A program made the translations under genes and the position numbers. A model generated the notes under the pieces. It had not been told where the DNA came from, ran no database searches, and was given only the letters and a program-made list of their open reading frames with translations. Below, one piece after another: positions 51,542 to 59,730 of a stretch of DNA of 64,000 nucleotides. Positions within the stretch are counted from its first letter, which is position 1; each line of letters opens with the position of its first letter. The DNA comes from Bradyrhizobium iriomotense (GTDB lineage Bacteria > Pseudomonadota > Alphaproteobacteria > Rhizobiales > Xanthobacteraceae), in NCBI RefSeq assembly GCF_018130765.1, contig NZ_JAFCJZ010000011.1, positions 1-64,000 on the forward strand. The letters are read 5' to 3'.

Positions 51542-52488
51542 CACGCGTTCGGCAGGTTACGGGCGAGCGCTTCCAGCACTGCCATGCGCACGGCGACACC
51601 CATCTCCACCTGTTCGCGGATCAGGGACTGCGCGCCGTCGGCGACCGCCGTGTCGATCTCGACGCCGCGGTTCATCGGGCCGGGATGCATCACGAGCGCG
51701 TCCGGCTTGGCGTAAGCGAGCTTCTTCTGGTCAAGCCCGAAATAGTTGAAATACTCGGAGGTCGACGGCACGAAAGAGCCGTTCATGCGCTCGCGCTGGA
51801 GCCGCAGCATCATGACGATGTCGGCGCCGTTGAGGCCCTCGCGCATGTCGCGCGCGACCTCGACGCCCATCCGCTCGATGCCGGGCGGCAGCAGCGTGGT
51901 GGGGCCGACAACGCGGACGCGGGCGCCCATGGTGTTCAGCAGGATGATGTTGGAGCGGGCGACGCGCGAATGCAGCACGTCGCCGCAGATCGCGACCACG
52001 AGCCCCTCGATGCGGCCCTTGTTGCGGCGAATGGTCAGCGCGTCGAGCAGCGCCTGGGTCGGATGCTCATGCGCGCCGTCGCCGGCATTGATCACGGAAC
52101 CGTCAACCTTGCGGGCCAGCAGTTCCACCGCGCCGGAGGCGTGATGGCGCATCACCAGGATGTCCGGGTGCATGGCGTTGAGCGTCATCGCGGTGTCGAT
52201 CAGCGTCTCGCCCTTCTTCATGGACGAGGAGGCGACCGACATGTTCATGACGTCGGCGCCGAGCCGCTTTCCCGCGAGCTCGAACGAGGACTGGGTCCGG
52301 GTGGAGGCCTCGAAGAAGAGGTTCACCTGCGTCCGTCCACGCAGAACGGTGCGCTTCTTGTCAACCTGGCGGTTGAGCTCGACATATTCTTCGGACAGGT
52401 CGAGGAGGCCGGTGATGTCGGCCGCGGAAAGGCCCTCGATGCCCAGCAAATGCCGGTGGCCGAGGACAAAGGTCGATTTCGATGTCAT
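51541..52488 (-). CDS. pyrB: Aspartate carbamoyltransferase catalytic subunit
   Basis: A 315-residue enzyme making carbamoyl-aspartate, the committed step of pyrimidine synthesis. The carbamoyl-phosphate motif is FFEASTRTQSSFE. Further family motifs are MRHHASGAVELLA, HPTQALLDALT, and the aspartate loop LRLQRERMN, plus HPGPMNRGVEID. There is no pyrI (regulatory chain) beside it; the partner is the PyrC'-like protein, whose gene overlaps by one base. ATG 52488 gives the normal N-terminus MTSKSTFVLG. Confidence 0.97.
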   Translation of the reverse strand: MTSKSTFVLGHRHLLGIEGLSAADITGLLDLSEEYVELNRQVDKKRTVLRGRTQVNLFFEASTRTQSSFELAGKRLGADVMNMSVASSSMKKGETLIDTAMTLNAMHPDILVMRHHASGAVELLARKVDGSVINAGDGAHEHPTQALLDALTIRRNKGRIEGLVVAICGDVLHSRVARSNIILLNTMGARVRVVGPTTLLPPGIERMGVEVARDMREGLNGADIVMMLRLQRERMNGSFVPSTSEYFNYFGLDQKKLAYAKPDALVMHPGPMNRGVEIDTAVADGAQSLIREQVEMGVAVRMAVLEALARNLPNA

Positions 52489-52569
52489 TAAAAGCAGAGC
52501 TATAGGCGCGGACCGGGGGTGGGGCAAGGGGCAAAGAGCGGGACGGGAGTTATCCCCTGATCTGTCTCC

Positions 52570-52660
52570 CGCACAGTCATTCCGGGATGGCGCGCGAGCG
52601 CCAGACCCGGAATCTCGAGATTCCGGGTTCGGCTCTTCGAGCTGCCCCGGAATGACAGGG
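52570..52660. repeat. CATTCCGG palindromic repeats
   Basis: Two nested inverted repeats: CATTCCGGGATGGCGCGCGA with its loose inverse GGCTCTTCGAGCTGCCCCGGAATG, and CCCGGAATCTCGAGATTCCGGG in the centre (a perfect palindrome about CTCGAG). It belongs to the same class as the copy at 31930 and lies in the divergent gap between pyrB and the dipeptidase gene. Confidence 0.85.
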
Positions 52661-52668
52661 GAAGGTGA

Positions 52669-53427
52669 ATGGGCTTGGTCAGATCTATTTCAATTTCATT
52701 TCTCATGATCGCCTCCATTTCATCCGCGGCCGCCCAATCGCTGCCCGGCGGCTTCGTCTATCTGCGCGACATCGATCCCAGCATCGTCCAGGATATCCGC
52801 TACGCCACGTCGAACAATTTCGTCGGCCGTCCGCTCGCCGGCTACGGCGCCGGCGACTGCGTGGTGAAACGGGAGGTGGGGCTGCGGCTGAAGGCGGTGC
52901 AGGAGGAGCTGGCGGCGCAAAACCTGTCGCTGAAAATGTTCGACTGCTACCGGCCGGCGCGGGCCTCGCTCGACATGGTCAGGTGGTCGCAGAACGGCCA
53001 CGAGACCGCCGCCGAACGGCGCTACAATCCAAAGATCGCGAAGACCGAGCTATTTCGCCTTGGTTACATCGCGAGCCGCTCGCAGCATTCCACCGGTGCG
53101 GCGCTCGATCTCACGCTGGTCGACCTCAAGGCCGACAATTCCGGCAAATACGACCCGACGAAAACCTATGCCGACTGCACGGCGCCGGTCGAGGCGCGGG
53201 CGCCGGAAGGCAGCGTCGACATGGGCACCGGCTACGACTGTACCGACGCCAAGGGCCATACCGCGGCACCGTCGATCACACCGGAGCAGCGAACCTGGCG
53301 CAGGCGGCTGGTGGCTGCGATGGCCAGGCAAGGCTTTGTGAACTATTCGAAGGAGTGGTGGCACTTTTCCCTGCCGGGGGCGGGCGGGGCGGCCTATGAT
53401 TTCCCGATCCAGCCGCGCCGGAACTGA
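52669..53427 (+). CDS. Exported D-Ala-D-Ala dipeptidase (VanX/DdpX family)
   Basis: A 252-residue zinc dipeptidase with a signal peptide (MGLVRSISISFLMIASISSA, cleaved near AAA-QS). The catalytic set is complete: Arg in CYRPARAS, zinc ligands in SQHSTGAALDLT (S-x-H-x-x-G-x-A-x-D), and the Glu-Trp-Trp-His of KEWWHFSLP. DdpX-type enzymes in Gram-negatives recycle D-Ala-D-Ala from peptidoglycan; glycopeptide resistance is not implied. It lies 20 bp ahead of the aidB gene, so co-transcription is possible. Confidence 0.92.
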   Translation: MGLVRSISISFLMIASISSAAAQSLPGGFVYLRDIDPSIVQDIRYATSNNFVGRPLAGYGAGDCVVKREVGLRLKAVQEELAAQNLSLKMFDCYRPARASLDMVRWSQNGHETAAERRYNPKIAKTELFRLGYIASRSQHSTGAALDLTLVDLKADNSGKYDPTKTYADCTAPVEARAPEGSVDMGTGYDCTDAKGHTAAPSITPEQRTWRRRLVAAMARQGFVNYSKEWWHFSLPGAGGAAYDFPIQPRRN

Positions 53428-53446
53428 TTCCGGTCGAGGACGCAAG

Positions 53447-55090
53447 ATGACCCAGCCCGCATTTACGACCCACGAGGTCTTCAACCAGTCGCCGCCATTC
53501 GAGGACGTCGACCTGTTCGCGGTGGACCGGCCGTTGGTCGACGCGATCAAGGCCAATGGCGGCGCGGCGGCGGAGCGGGAGCTGTCTGAGTTTGGCAGGC
53601 ATTGGGGCTCGGCCGCGATGGCCGATCGCGGCCGCGTGGCGAATGAGAACACGCCGAAGCTCAGGACCTTTGATGCAAAAGGCAATCGCCGCGACCAGGT
53701 CGAGTTTCACCCCTCGTATCACGAGCTGATGGCGCACAGTGCCCATGCCGGCGTGCACAATTCGACGTGGACGGCGGACGGTCGGCCCGCGGGCGATGCC
53801 GCCGAGGTCATCCGGGCCGCGAAGTTCTACATCGCATCGCAAGTCGAGACCGGCCATCTCTGTCCGATCACCATGACGCGCGCCTCCGTCGCGGCGCTCG
53901 CGATGCAGCCGGACCTGCTCGCGCGCGTGATGCCGGTGCTGTCGACGAGAAGCTACGATCCGAGCTTTGCGCCATGGTGGGACAAGCGCGGCATGACGCT
54001 TGGCATGGGCATGACCGAGAAGCAGGGCGGCACCGACGTGCGCGCCAACATGACGCGCGCGGTGCGCGACGGCGAAGCCTATCGCATCACCGGCCACAAA
54101 TGGTTCATGTCGGCGCCGATGTGCGATGCGTTCCTGGTGCTGGCGCAGGCGGATAGCGGGCTGACCTGCTTCTTCATGCCGCGCTTCGCGCCGGACGGTT
54201 CGGTCAATGCGATCCAGTTCCAGCGTCTAAAAGACAAGCTCGGCAACCGTTCCAATGCGTCCTCCGAGGTCGAATTCGTCGGCGCCTATGCGCAAGCGGT
54301 CGGCGAGGAGGGCAAGGGCATCCGCACCATCATCCAGATGGTGCAGCTGACGCGGCAGGATTGCGCGATCGCCTCCACCGGCCTGATGCGCTCGGGGCTC
54401 GCGCATGCGCTGCATCACGCCCGTCACCGCAGCGTGTTCCAGAAACATCTCGCCGATCAGCCTCTGATGCAGGCCGTGCTGTCGGACATGGCGCTGCATG
54501 TGGAAGCGAGCGTGGCCCTGGTGATGCGGCTCTGCCGTGCCTTCGACCGCACGCCGCACGATGCGTCCGAGGCCGCCTATATGCGGCTGCTCACGCCCGC
54601 AATCAAATACTGGACGTGCAAGAGTGCGCCCGCCTTTCTCTATGAGGCGATGGAGTGCCTCGGCGGCAACGGCTATGTCGAGGACGGCATTCTGGCGCGC
54701 CATTACCGGGAGTCGCCGGTCAACGCGATCTGGGAAGGCTCGGGCAACGTGATGTGCCTCGACGTGCTGCGCGCACTCGCGCGCGAGCCGGAGGCGGCGA
54801 CGGCCGTGCTGCAATCGCTTGCGGCCGAGACCAAAGGCCTGCCAGGCGCAGCCGAGGCGGCCGCGTTCATCGGCAAGATCTTTCGCCGCGCCGACGGCGA
54901 GCGTGTCGCGCGCCTTGCGGTCGAAAAGCTGGCGCTGCTGGCCGCGGCCGCTGCGCTCAACGGCGTCTCGCCTCGTCAGGCCGAGCTGTTCGCCGCCACG
55001 CGCCTCGCCGCGACCCATGCCAGCATGTATGGCGCGGTGGAGCTGGACAGCGCCGACGAGCGCGCGCTGCTGGTGCGGGCGCTGCCGTGA
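53447..55090 (+). CDS. aidB: AidB-like acyl-CoA dehydrogenase
   Basis: A 547-residue flavoprotein of the acyl-CoA dehydrogenase superfamily, matching AidB in length and detail. THEVFNQSPPFEDVDLFAVD is the specific N-terminus, and the protein contains LCPITMTRASVAAL, GMGMTEKQGGTDVRAN, LKDKLGNRSNASSEVEF and SPVNAIWEGSGNVMCLDVLR. AidB is induced by alkylating agents, binds FAD and DNA, and is thought to shield DNA. ATG 53447 fits the start of family homology. Its stop overlaps the GTG of the CPBP gene. Confidence 0.92.
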   Translation: MTQPAFTTHEVFNQSPPFEDVDLFAVDRPLVDAIKANGGAAAERELSEFGRHWGSAAMADRGRVANENTPKLRTFDAKGNRRDQVEFHPSYHELMAHSAHAGVHNSTWTADGRPAGDAAEVIRAAKFYIASQVETGHLCPITMTRASVAALAMQPDLLARVMPVLSTRSYDPSFAPWWDKRGMTLGMGMTEKQGGTDVRANMTRAVRDGEAYRITGHKWFMSAPMCDAFLVLAQADSGLTCFFMPRFAPDGSVNAIQFQRLKDKLGNRSNASSEVEFVGAYAQAVGEEGKGIRTIIQMVQLTRQDCAIASTGLMRSGLAHALHHARHRSVFQKHLADQPLMQAVLSDMALHVEASVALVMRLCRAFDRTPHDASEAAYMRLLTPAIKYWTCKSAPAFLYEAMECLGGNGYVEDGILARHYRESPVNAIWEGSGNVMCLDVLRALAREPEAATAVLQSLAAETKGLPGAAEAAAFIGKIFRRADGERVARLAVEKLALLAAAAALNGVSPRQAELFAATRLAATHASMYGAVELDSADERALLVRALP

Positions 55091-55878
55091 GCCTTCCCAA
55101 CGAAAGCCTCCTGATGGACTCCCTCAATCCCGATCATCCGCCGCTCGTCATGACGCCTGCGCCGCCGCGCGTCTGGAAATTCTGGGGCACGGCGCTGTGG
55201 GGTCTCTTCATCTTCTTCGCGATGTTCGTCGGGCAGGTCGGGGCGATCGTGCTGCTGGTGCTGCTGCGCGGCCTTCCCGCAAATCTCAGCTCGGTTGAAA
55301 TCGTCGGCCACGAGCCCCAGGCGCTGGCGCTCTCGGTGATCATGGGCCTGCCGACGACGCTGGCCGCGGTGTGGCTCGCAATCCGGATCAAGAAGGCATC
55401 CTTCGTCGATTATCTCGCGCTCTATTGGCCGTCCTGGAAGCAACTGCTGTTCGGCGCGGTGGGTCTTGTCCTGATCGTCCTGGCCTGGGAGGTGGCGTCG
55501 CGGTCGCTCGGCCGCGAGGCGACGCCGGGCTTCATGACCGATCTGTTGAAATCGGGCCGCGACAAGGGCGCCGCGCTCATGCTGCTGGTCGCCTTCAGCG
55601 TGGCCGCGCCGATGTCGGAAGAGGTTTTGGCACGCGGATTCCTGTTTCGCGGCTGGTCGGCGAGCTTTTTGCGCGTGCCGGGCGCGATCATCCTGTCGTC
55701 GCTGGTGTGGACAATCGTGCACCTGCAATACGACATGTACTTCCTCGCCGAGGTGTTCAGCATCGGCCTGTGGTTCGGCTACATGCGCTATCGCACGGGT
55801 TCGCTCTGGCTCACCATCGCGCTGCATGCGCTGAACAACATGACCGCGGTGGTGCTGACGATGTGGCTGGGGAGCTAG
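55087..55878 (+). CDS. CPBP family intramembrane protease
   Basis: A 263-residue membrane protein with about seven helices. The CPBP/CAAX-protease motifs are present: PMSEEVLARGFLFRG (E-E-x-x-x-R type), then HLQYDMYFL with its His, and HALNNMTAV. These residues form the glutamate active site of the Rce1/abortive-infection type, used for prenyl-protein processing or defence in various bacteria. The GTG at 55087 overlaps the aidB stop (GTGA), giving translational coupling; ATG 55114 (MDSLNPD) is the alternative. Function in this pair is unknown. Confidence 0.88.
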   Translation: MSLPNESLLMDSLNPDHPPLVMTPAPPRVWKFWGTALWGLFIFFAMFVGQVGAIVLLVLLRGLPANLSSVEIVGHEPQALALSVIMGLPTTLAAVWLAIRIKKASFVDYLALYWPSWKQLLFGAVGLVLIVLAWEVASRSLGREATPGFMTDLLKSGRDKGAALMLLVAFSVAAPMSEEVLARGFLFRGWSASFLRVPGAIILSSLVWTIVHLQYDMYFLAEVFSIGLWFGYMRYRTGSLWLTIALHALNNMTAVVLTMWLGS

Positions 55879-56798
55879 GCCACCAGCGCGATCGCGATCG
55901 GCATCGTGATCGCCGCCAAAATGGTCTGCAGCGTGATGATCTGCGCCAGCAGCGGCGCATCGCCGCCCATCTGGCGGGCCAGCACATAGGCGCTGGACGA
56001 GGTCGGCACCGCGGAGCAGATCGCGACGATCGCAAGGCTGTCGCCGGTCAGCCCGAACCAGACGGCGAGCGCCAGCGCGAGCGCGGGCATCAGCACGAGC
56101 TTGAACACGACGCCGATGGCCGCGCTCAGGCTCGGGCGCAGCAGGCCTTCGAGATGCAGGCCGGCGCCGGTGACGAGCAGGCCGATCGCCAGCGAGGAGC
56201 GGCTGAGCGCGTCCGCCACCTCGTGCCAGATCTTCGGCAGCGGCAGATGGACGACGTTGATGACGAGGCCGATCGCGCAGGCCCAGATCAGGGGATTGCG
56301 GATCACCGTCACGACGATGGCCCGCGCGGACTGCTTCTTGGGCGCTGCGTAATGCGCGAGCACGGCGACGCTGAACACGTTGACCAGCGGGATGATCGCC
56401 ACCATCGCCACGGATGCGAGCGCCAATCCGACGTCGCCGAACATGTTGGCGGAGACGGACAGCCCCACAAAGGTCTGCCAGCGCACCGCGCCCTGGAAGA
56501 TCGAGGTGAAGGCGGGGCCGTCGACGCCGAGCCGCCCGAGGGCGGGCCGGAGCGCGAGGCAGAGCAGCGACATCGCCAGTGCCGACAGCAGCAGCGCGCC
56601 GCCGACGCCGGCGACCGGCACTTTTGAAAGGTCAGCCTTCACCAGCGTCTGGATCAGCAGCATCGGGAACAGCACGAAATAGGTCAGCCGCTCCAGGCCG
56701 TGCCATTGCGTGTCCAGCCGCATCAGGCTGCGCTTCAGCACGACGCCGAGCACGATGAGAATGAAGACCGGCAGCAGCGCCGCGATCACGACGGGCAT
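55875..56798 (-). CDS. AEC-family permease
   Basis: A 307-residue inner-membrane transporter of the auxin-efflux-carrier family with about ten helices in two halves. The first half begins VVIAALLPVFILIVLGVVLK, and the second contains ICSAVPTSSSAYVLARQMGG, the usual proline-crossed segment with the AVPTSSSAYVLA signature. It probably exports or imports small organic acids. The ends of this gene and the convergent CPBP gene overlap by 4 bp. A broken copy of another AEC gene is found at 21068-21278. Confidence 0.92.
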   Translation of the reverse strand: MPVVIAALLPVFILIVLGVVLKRSLMRLDTQWHGLERLTYFVLFPMLLIQTLVKADLSKVPVAGVGGALLLSALAMSLLCLALRPALGRLGVDGPAFTSIFQGAVRWQTFVGLSVSANMFGDVGLALASVAMVAIIPLVNVFSVAVLAHYAAPKKQSARAIVVTVIRNPLIWACAIGLVINVVHLPLPKIWHEVADALSRSSLAIGLLVTGAGLHLEGLLRPSLSAAIGVVFKLVLMPALALALAVWFGLTGDSLAIVAICSAVPTSSSAYVLARQMGGDAPLLAQIITLQTILAAITMPIAIALVA

Positions 56799-56802
56799 GG
56801 GA

Positions 56803-57282
56803 TCAGCCGGCGCGCAGATTGGTCAGCCGGTCGAGCGCGCCTTGCAGGATGAAGATCGCGGCGTGCTCGTCGATCACCTCGGCGCGCTTGGCGCGGCTGA
56901 CGTCCATGCCGATCAGCTCGCGCTCGACGGCCGCGGTCGAGAGGCGCTCGTCCCAGAGACCGATGGGAAGCGCGGTGAGGCCGGCGAGGTTGCGGGCGAA
57001 GGCGCGGGTGGATTGCGCGCGCGGGCCCTCGCTGCCGTCCATGTTGATGGGAAGGCCGAGCACGAAGCCGGTCGCCTTGCGCTCGGCGGCGATGGCAAGC
57101 AGCCGGGCCGCGTCCTGCTTGAATTGCTTGCGCTGGATCGTCTCGACGCCGGTGGCCAAGCGTCGGTCCGGATCGGACACGGCGACGCCAATGGTTTTTG
57201 TGCCGAGATCGAGCCCGACCAGCGCGCCGCGTTCGGGCCAGTGGGTTGCAGCATCGATGAGGGGCAGGATAAGAGCCGGCAT
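56803..57282 (-). CDS. ruvX: RuvX/YqgF Holliday-junction resolvase-like nuclease
   Basis: A 159-residue RNase-H-fold nuclease. It has GLDLGTKTIGVAVSDPDRRL with the first catalytic Asp, the GLPINMDGSEGPRAQ motif, LWDERLSTAAVERE with the catalytic Glu region, and IDEHAAIFILQGALD with the last Asp. It processes the 5' end of pre-16S rRNA in E. coli and acts on branched DNA. It lies 4 bp downstream of the AEC start on the same strand, which follows it. ATG 57282 fits the family N-terminus. Confidence 0.95.
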   Translation of the reverse strand: MPALILPLIDAATHWPERGALVGLDLGTKTIGVAVSDPDRRLATGVETIQRKQFKQDAARLLAIAAERKATGFVLGLPINMDGSEGPRAQSTRAFARNLAGLTALPIGLWDERLSTAAVERELIGMDVSRAKRAEVIDEHAAIFILQGALDRLTNLRAG

Positions 57283-57328
57283 GGATTTAGCGCATATCAT
57301 GCGTCGCGCTGCGGAGTGAACCCGGAAC

Positions 57329-57544
57329 ATGGATGCGCTGACACTATTCGGCCTGTTTGCCGTGACGGCGATGCTGGTCTGCTATGCCCTGGAGGATCGC
57401 AGCCACTGGTTCGTGCTGCTGTTCGCGGCGTCCTGCGCGCTCGGTTCGGCCTATGGATTCTTGCAAGGTGCCTGGCCGTTCGGCGTCGTCGAGGCGATCT
57501 GGGCTTTGGTCGCGCTGCGGCGGTGGCATCTGAGGCCGCGGTGA
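57329..57544 (+). CDS. Small membrane protein
   Basis: A 71-residue protein with two or three membrane helices (MDALTLFGLFAVTAMLVCYA, FVLLFAASCALGSAYGFLQG, and FGVVEAIWALVALRRW) and a basic C-terminus. Similar small membrane proteins of unknown role are common next to ruvX or gatC in rhizobia. The start ATG has GTGAACCCGGAAC upstream. It is divergent from ruvX. Confidence 0.8.
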   Translation: MDALTLFGLFAVTAMLVCYALEDRSHWFVLLFAASCALGSAYGFLQGAWPFGVVEAIWALVALRRWHLRPR

Positions 57545-57601
57545 CGGAGGGGTGAGCGAGGGGCCTGCCGGACGGCAGGCGGCTCCTCGCCCGGTATCAG
57601 A

Positions 57602-58537
57602 TCAGCGGATCGCGATCGGGTTGATCATCGCCTGCACGCCGCCGGTCCAGCGCGGCTGTCCGAGCACGAACAGGAATTCGTAGCCCTTGTCCCGGGCGAG
57701 CGCGGCGGTGTCCATGTTCTCGAGGATGTAGGTCCCGTTCATCGCGAGCAGGATCTGGTGCACCTCGAACACGTTCTTGGATTCGAACGGCAACACCTCG
57801 AGCGCCCAGGTGTCGGCGCCGATAGCGACGACGCCCTTGCCGGTCAGGTACTTTGCGCCCTCGACGCCGAGCCCGGGCTCACCGGCCGAGTAGCGCTTGT
57901 CGTCCTTGCCGATCAGGCTGAGCCAGCCGGTGTGGAAGATGACGACGTCGCCCTGGCGGATCTCGACGTTCTGCTGCTTGGCGGCTTCCTCGATCTCCTT
58001 GACGTTGAAGGCGGTACCTTCCTTCACGATGTCGGTCTTGAAATAGGCGGCCATGTCGAGCAGCACGCCGCGGGTGACCATCGGCGGCACCTTCTCGATG
58101 CCGAGCTTCTTCAGCCCGTTCGGATCGGCGAAATCGGCGAGCTTGTTGCCGTTGTAATAGACGTGCTCGACGCCGAGATGGCCGAGCCCGTCGAGCTGGC
58201 TGCCGATGCCGACCCAGGTGTCGAGGATATCGTCGTTGTAGGTGGCCTTGTTGGGTCCGAGGCCCGGGCTGCCGGCTTGTCCCGGCTGCACCACGGTGAT
58301 CTTGAAGCTGCGTGGCGGATAGGCCGGCGTCTGCGACGTGACGGGAATGCCGAGCGCATAGGTCTTGCCGGTCTTCACCAGAGACGCCGCCTTCACCACG
58401 AGCTCCGGCGTCATGTAGTTGGCAGCGCCGATCTCGTCGTTCGGCCCCCATTTCGATTTGGTCCAGTCCTGAGCGCTTGCAGTTCCTGATATCGCCGACA
58501 ACGCGGCGACACAGCACAACACGAGCGTATTGCGCAT
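57602..58537 (-). CDS. Exported cyclase-family protein (kynurenine formamidase-like)
   Basis: A 311-residue protein with a signal peptide (MRNTLVLCCVAALSAISGTA, cleaved after ASA). The remainder is the metal-dependent cyclase fold (Pfam Cyclase): WGPNDEIGAANYMTPELV, then GSQLDGLGHLGVE, the altered form of HGTHxDxPxH, and VVIFHTGWLSLIG, AIGADTWALEV, FEVHQILLAMNGTYI. The metal-site motif is degenerate relative to kynurenine formamidase, but the long periplasmic subgroup usually shows this. ATG 58537 has GGAGGACTATCG upstream. Confidence 0.85.
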   Translation of the reverse strand: MRNTLVLCCVAALSAISGTASAQDWTKSKWGPNDEIGAANYMTPELVVKAASLVKTGKTYALGIPVTSQTPAYPPRSFKITVVQPGQAGSPGLGPNKATYNDDILDTWVGIGSQLDGLGHLGVEHVYYNGNKLADFADPNGLKKLGIEKVPPMVTRGVLLDMAAYFKTDIVKEGTAFNVKEIEEAAKQQNVEIRQGDVVIFHTGWLSLIGKDDKRYSAGEPGLGVEGAKYLTGKGVVAIGADTWALEVLPFESKNVFEVHQILLAMNGTYILENMDTAALARDKGYEFLFVLGQPRWTGGVQAMINPIAIR

Positions 58538-58742
58538 CGATAGTCCTCCCGATGTTCTTGCCGATGTTATGGCTTCGTTTTGGTTTCGCGCTGGCCAGCA
58601 ACGCATCCTAACGTAGAAAACTCACGGGCTTCAAAATTTTTCGGCGTGCGACGATGCGAGGGCTGAACGCAGCATCGACCGCTCCGCAAGTACGACAGAT
58701 TTGTGACAGTGAATTTCGTGCGATGGAACGTCAGCGCGCGCG

Positions 58743-59633
58743 TCAGGCCGCGATGACGTCGTCATCCTTCTTCAGGCAGGCGATGAAACCTTGTAGCGCA
58801 CTGTATTGATGGCCGGCGCTGCGCTGGATGAAGAGCGTCTCGGCGCGCGCATGCGCGGAGCTCAGGGTGTGGATCGACACGCTGCCGTTCATCGCGCTGC
58901 GTTCGACGACAGCGCGCGGCAGCAGCATCACGCCCATGTCGGCGGCAACGCAGCCGATCATGCCGTCGAGCGTGCCGAGCTCGAAGCGTGCGGCCGACGG
59001 CCAGCCGAATTCGACGAACACCTGCTCGAGCCGCTGGCGGTAGGTGCAGCCGGTGCGGAACACGAGCGCCGTTGGACCCGACTCCGGCGTGCCGGCGCGC
59101 AGCTCGGCGAGCGAAGTCCAGCGCCGCGCGCTGACCAGCACCAACTCTTCGCGGAAGGCGCTGGTCGCGGTGAGGTCGGCATGCGCGATGGGACCTGCGA
59201 CGAAGGCGCCGTCGAGTGTGCCGTCGAGCACGCCGGCGACGAGGTCGGCCGTGGTGGCGGTGCGCAAGGAGAGACGCACGGCGGGGAAGCGGCGGTGGAA
59301 ATCGGCGAGCAGCGGCGGCAAGCGCACGGCGGCCGTCGTCTCCATCGAGCCGATCGCCAGCGGTCCCTTCGGCTCGCCATCGTCGCGCGCGGCCAGCACG
59401 GCCTCACGCGAGAGCGCGGCCATCCGTTGCGCATAGGGGAGAAGACGTTTGCCGGCGCCGGTCAGGGTCATGCCGCGGCTGTGGCGCTCGAACAGCGGCG
59501 TGCCGATCTCAGCCTCCAGCGCCTTCACGCGCTGGGTGACGTTCGACTGCACGGTGTTGAGCTCTTCAGCGGCGCGGGTGATGCCGCCGGTGCGGGCGAC
59601 CGCGGCGAAGGTCTGGATATCGCTGAGTTCCAT
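58743..59633 (-). CDS. LysR-family transcription regulator
   Basis: A 296-residue LysR regulator. MELSDIQTFAAVARTGGITR is followed by the winged HTH (AAEELNTVQSNVTQRVKALE) and the effector-binding domain (residues 90-290, with GPLAIGSMETTAAVRLPPLL). It is divergent from the nitronate-monooxygenase-like gene at 59731, with a T-N11-A type site in the 97-bp gap, so it probably controls that gene. The inducer is unknown. Confidence 0.95.
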   Translation of the reverse strand: MELSDIQTFAAVARTGGITRAAEELNTVQSNVTQRVKALEAEIGTPLFERHSRGMTLTGAGKRLLPYAQRMAALSREAVLAARDDGEPKGPLAIGSMETTAAVRLPPLLADFHRRFPAVRLSLRTATTADLVAGVLDGTLDGAFVAGPIAHADLTATSAFREELVLVSARRWTSLAELRAGTPESGPTALVFRTGCTYRQRLEQVFVEFGWPSAARFELGTLDGMIGCVAADMGVMLLPRAVVERSAMNGSVSIHTLSSAHARAETLFIQRSAGHQYSALQGFIACLKKDDDVIAA

Positions 59634-59671
59634 GGCGTCGTTTCGCTTTTGAGATGGCAGCGTTCGCAACA

Positions 59672-59688
59672 ATTCATTTTTCGAGAAT
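59672..59688. promoter_or_regulatory. LysR-type site ATTC-N9-GAAT
   Basis: The dyad ATTC (59672-59675) and GAAT (59685-59688), containing the T-N11-A core, lies midway between the divergent LysR and oxidoreductase genes. It is the expected position for LysR binding. Confidence 0.5.
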
Positions 59689-59730
59689 GCTAGTCGCCCC
59701 TAGTCTTGATGTCCAGATCGGGGAGGGACC

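Noticed and set aside
57758..58489. Plus-strand frame opposite the cyclase-family gene
   Set aside because: Antisense shadow; the minus-strand protein has a signal peptide, a ribosome-binding site and family motifs.
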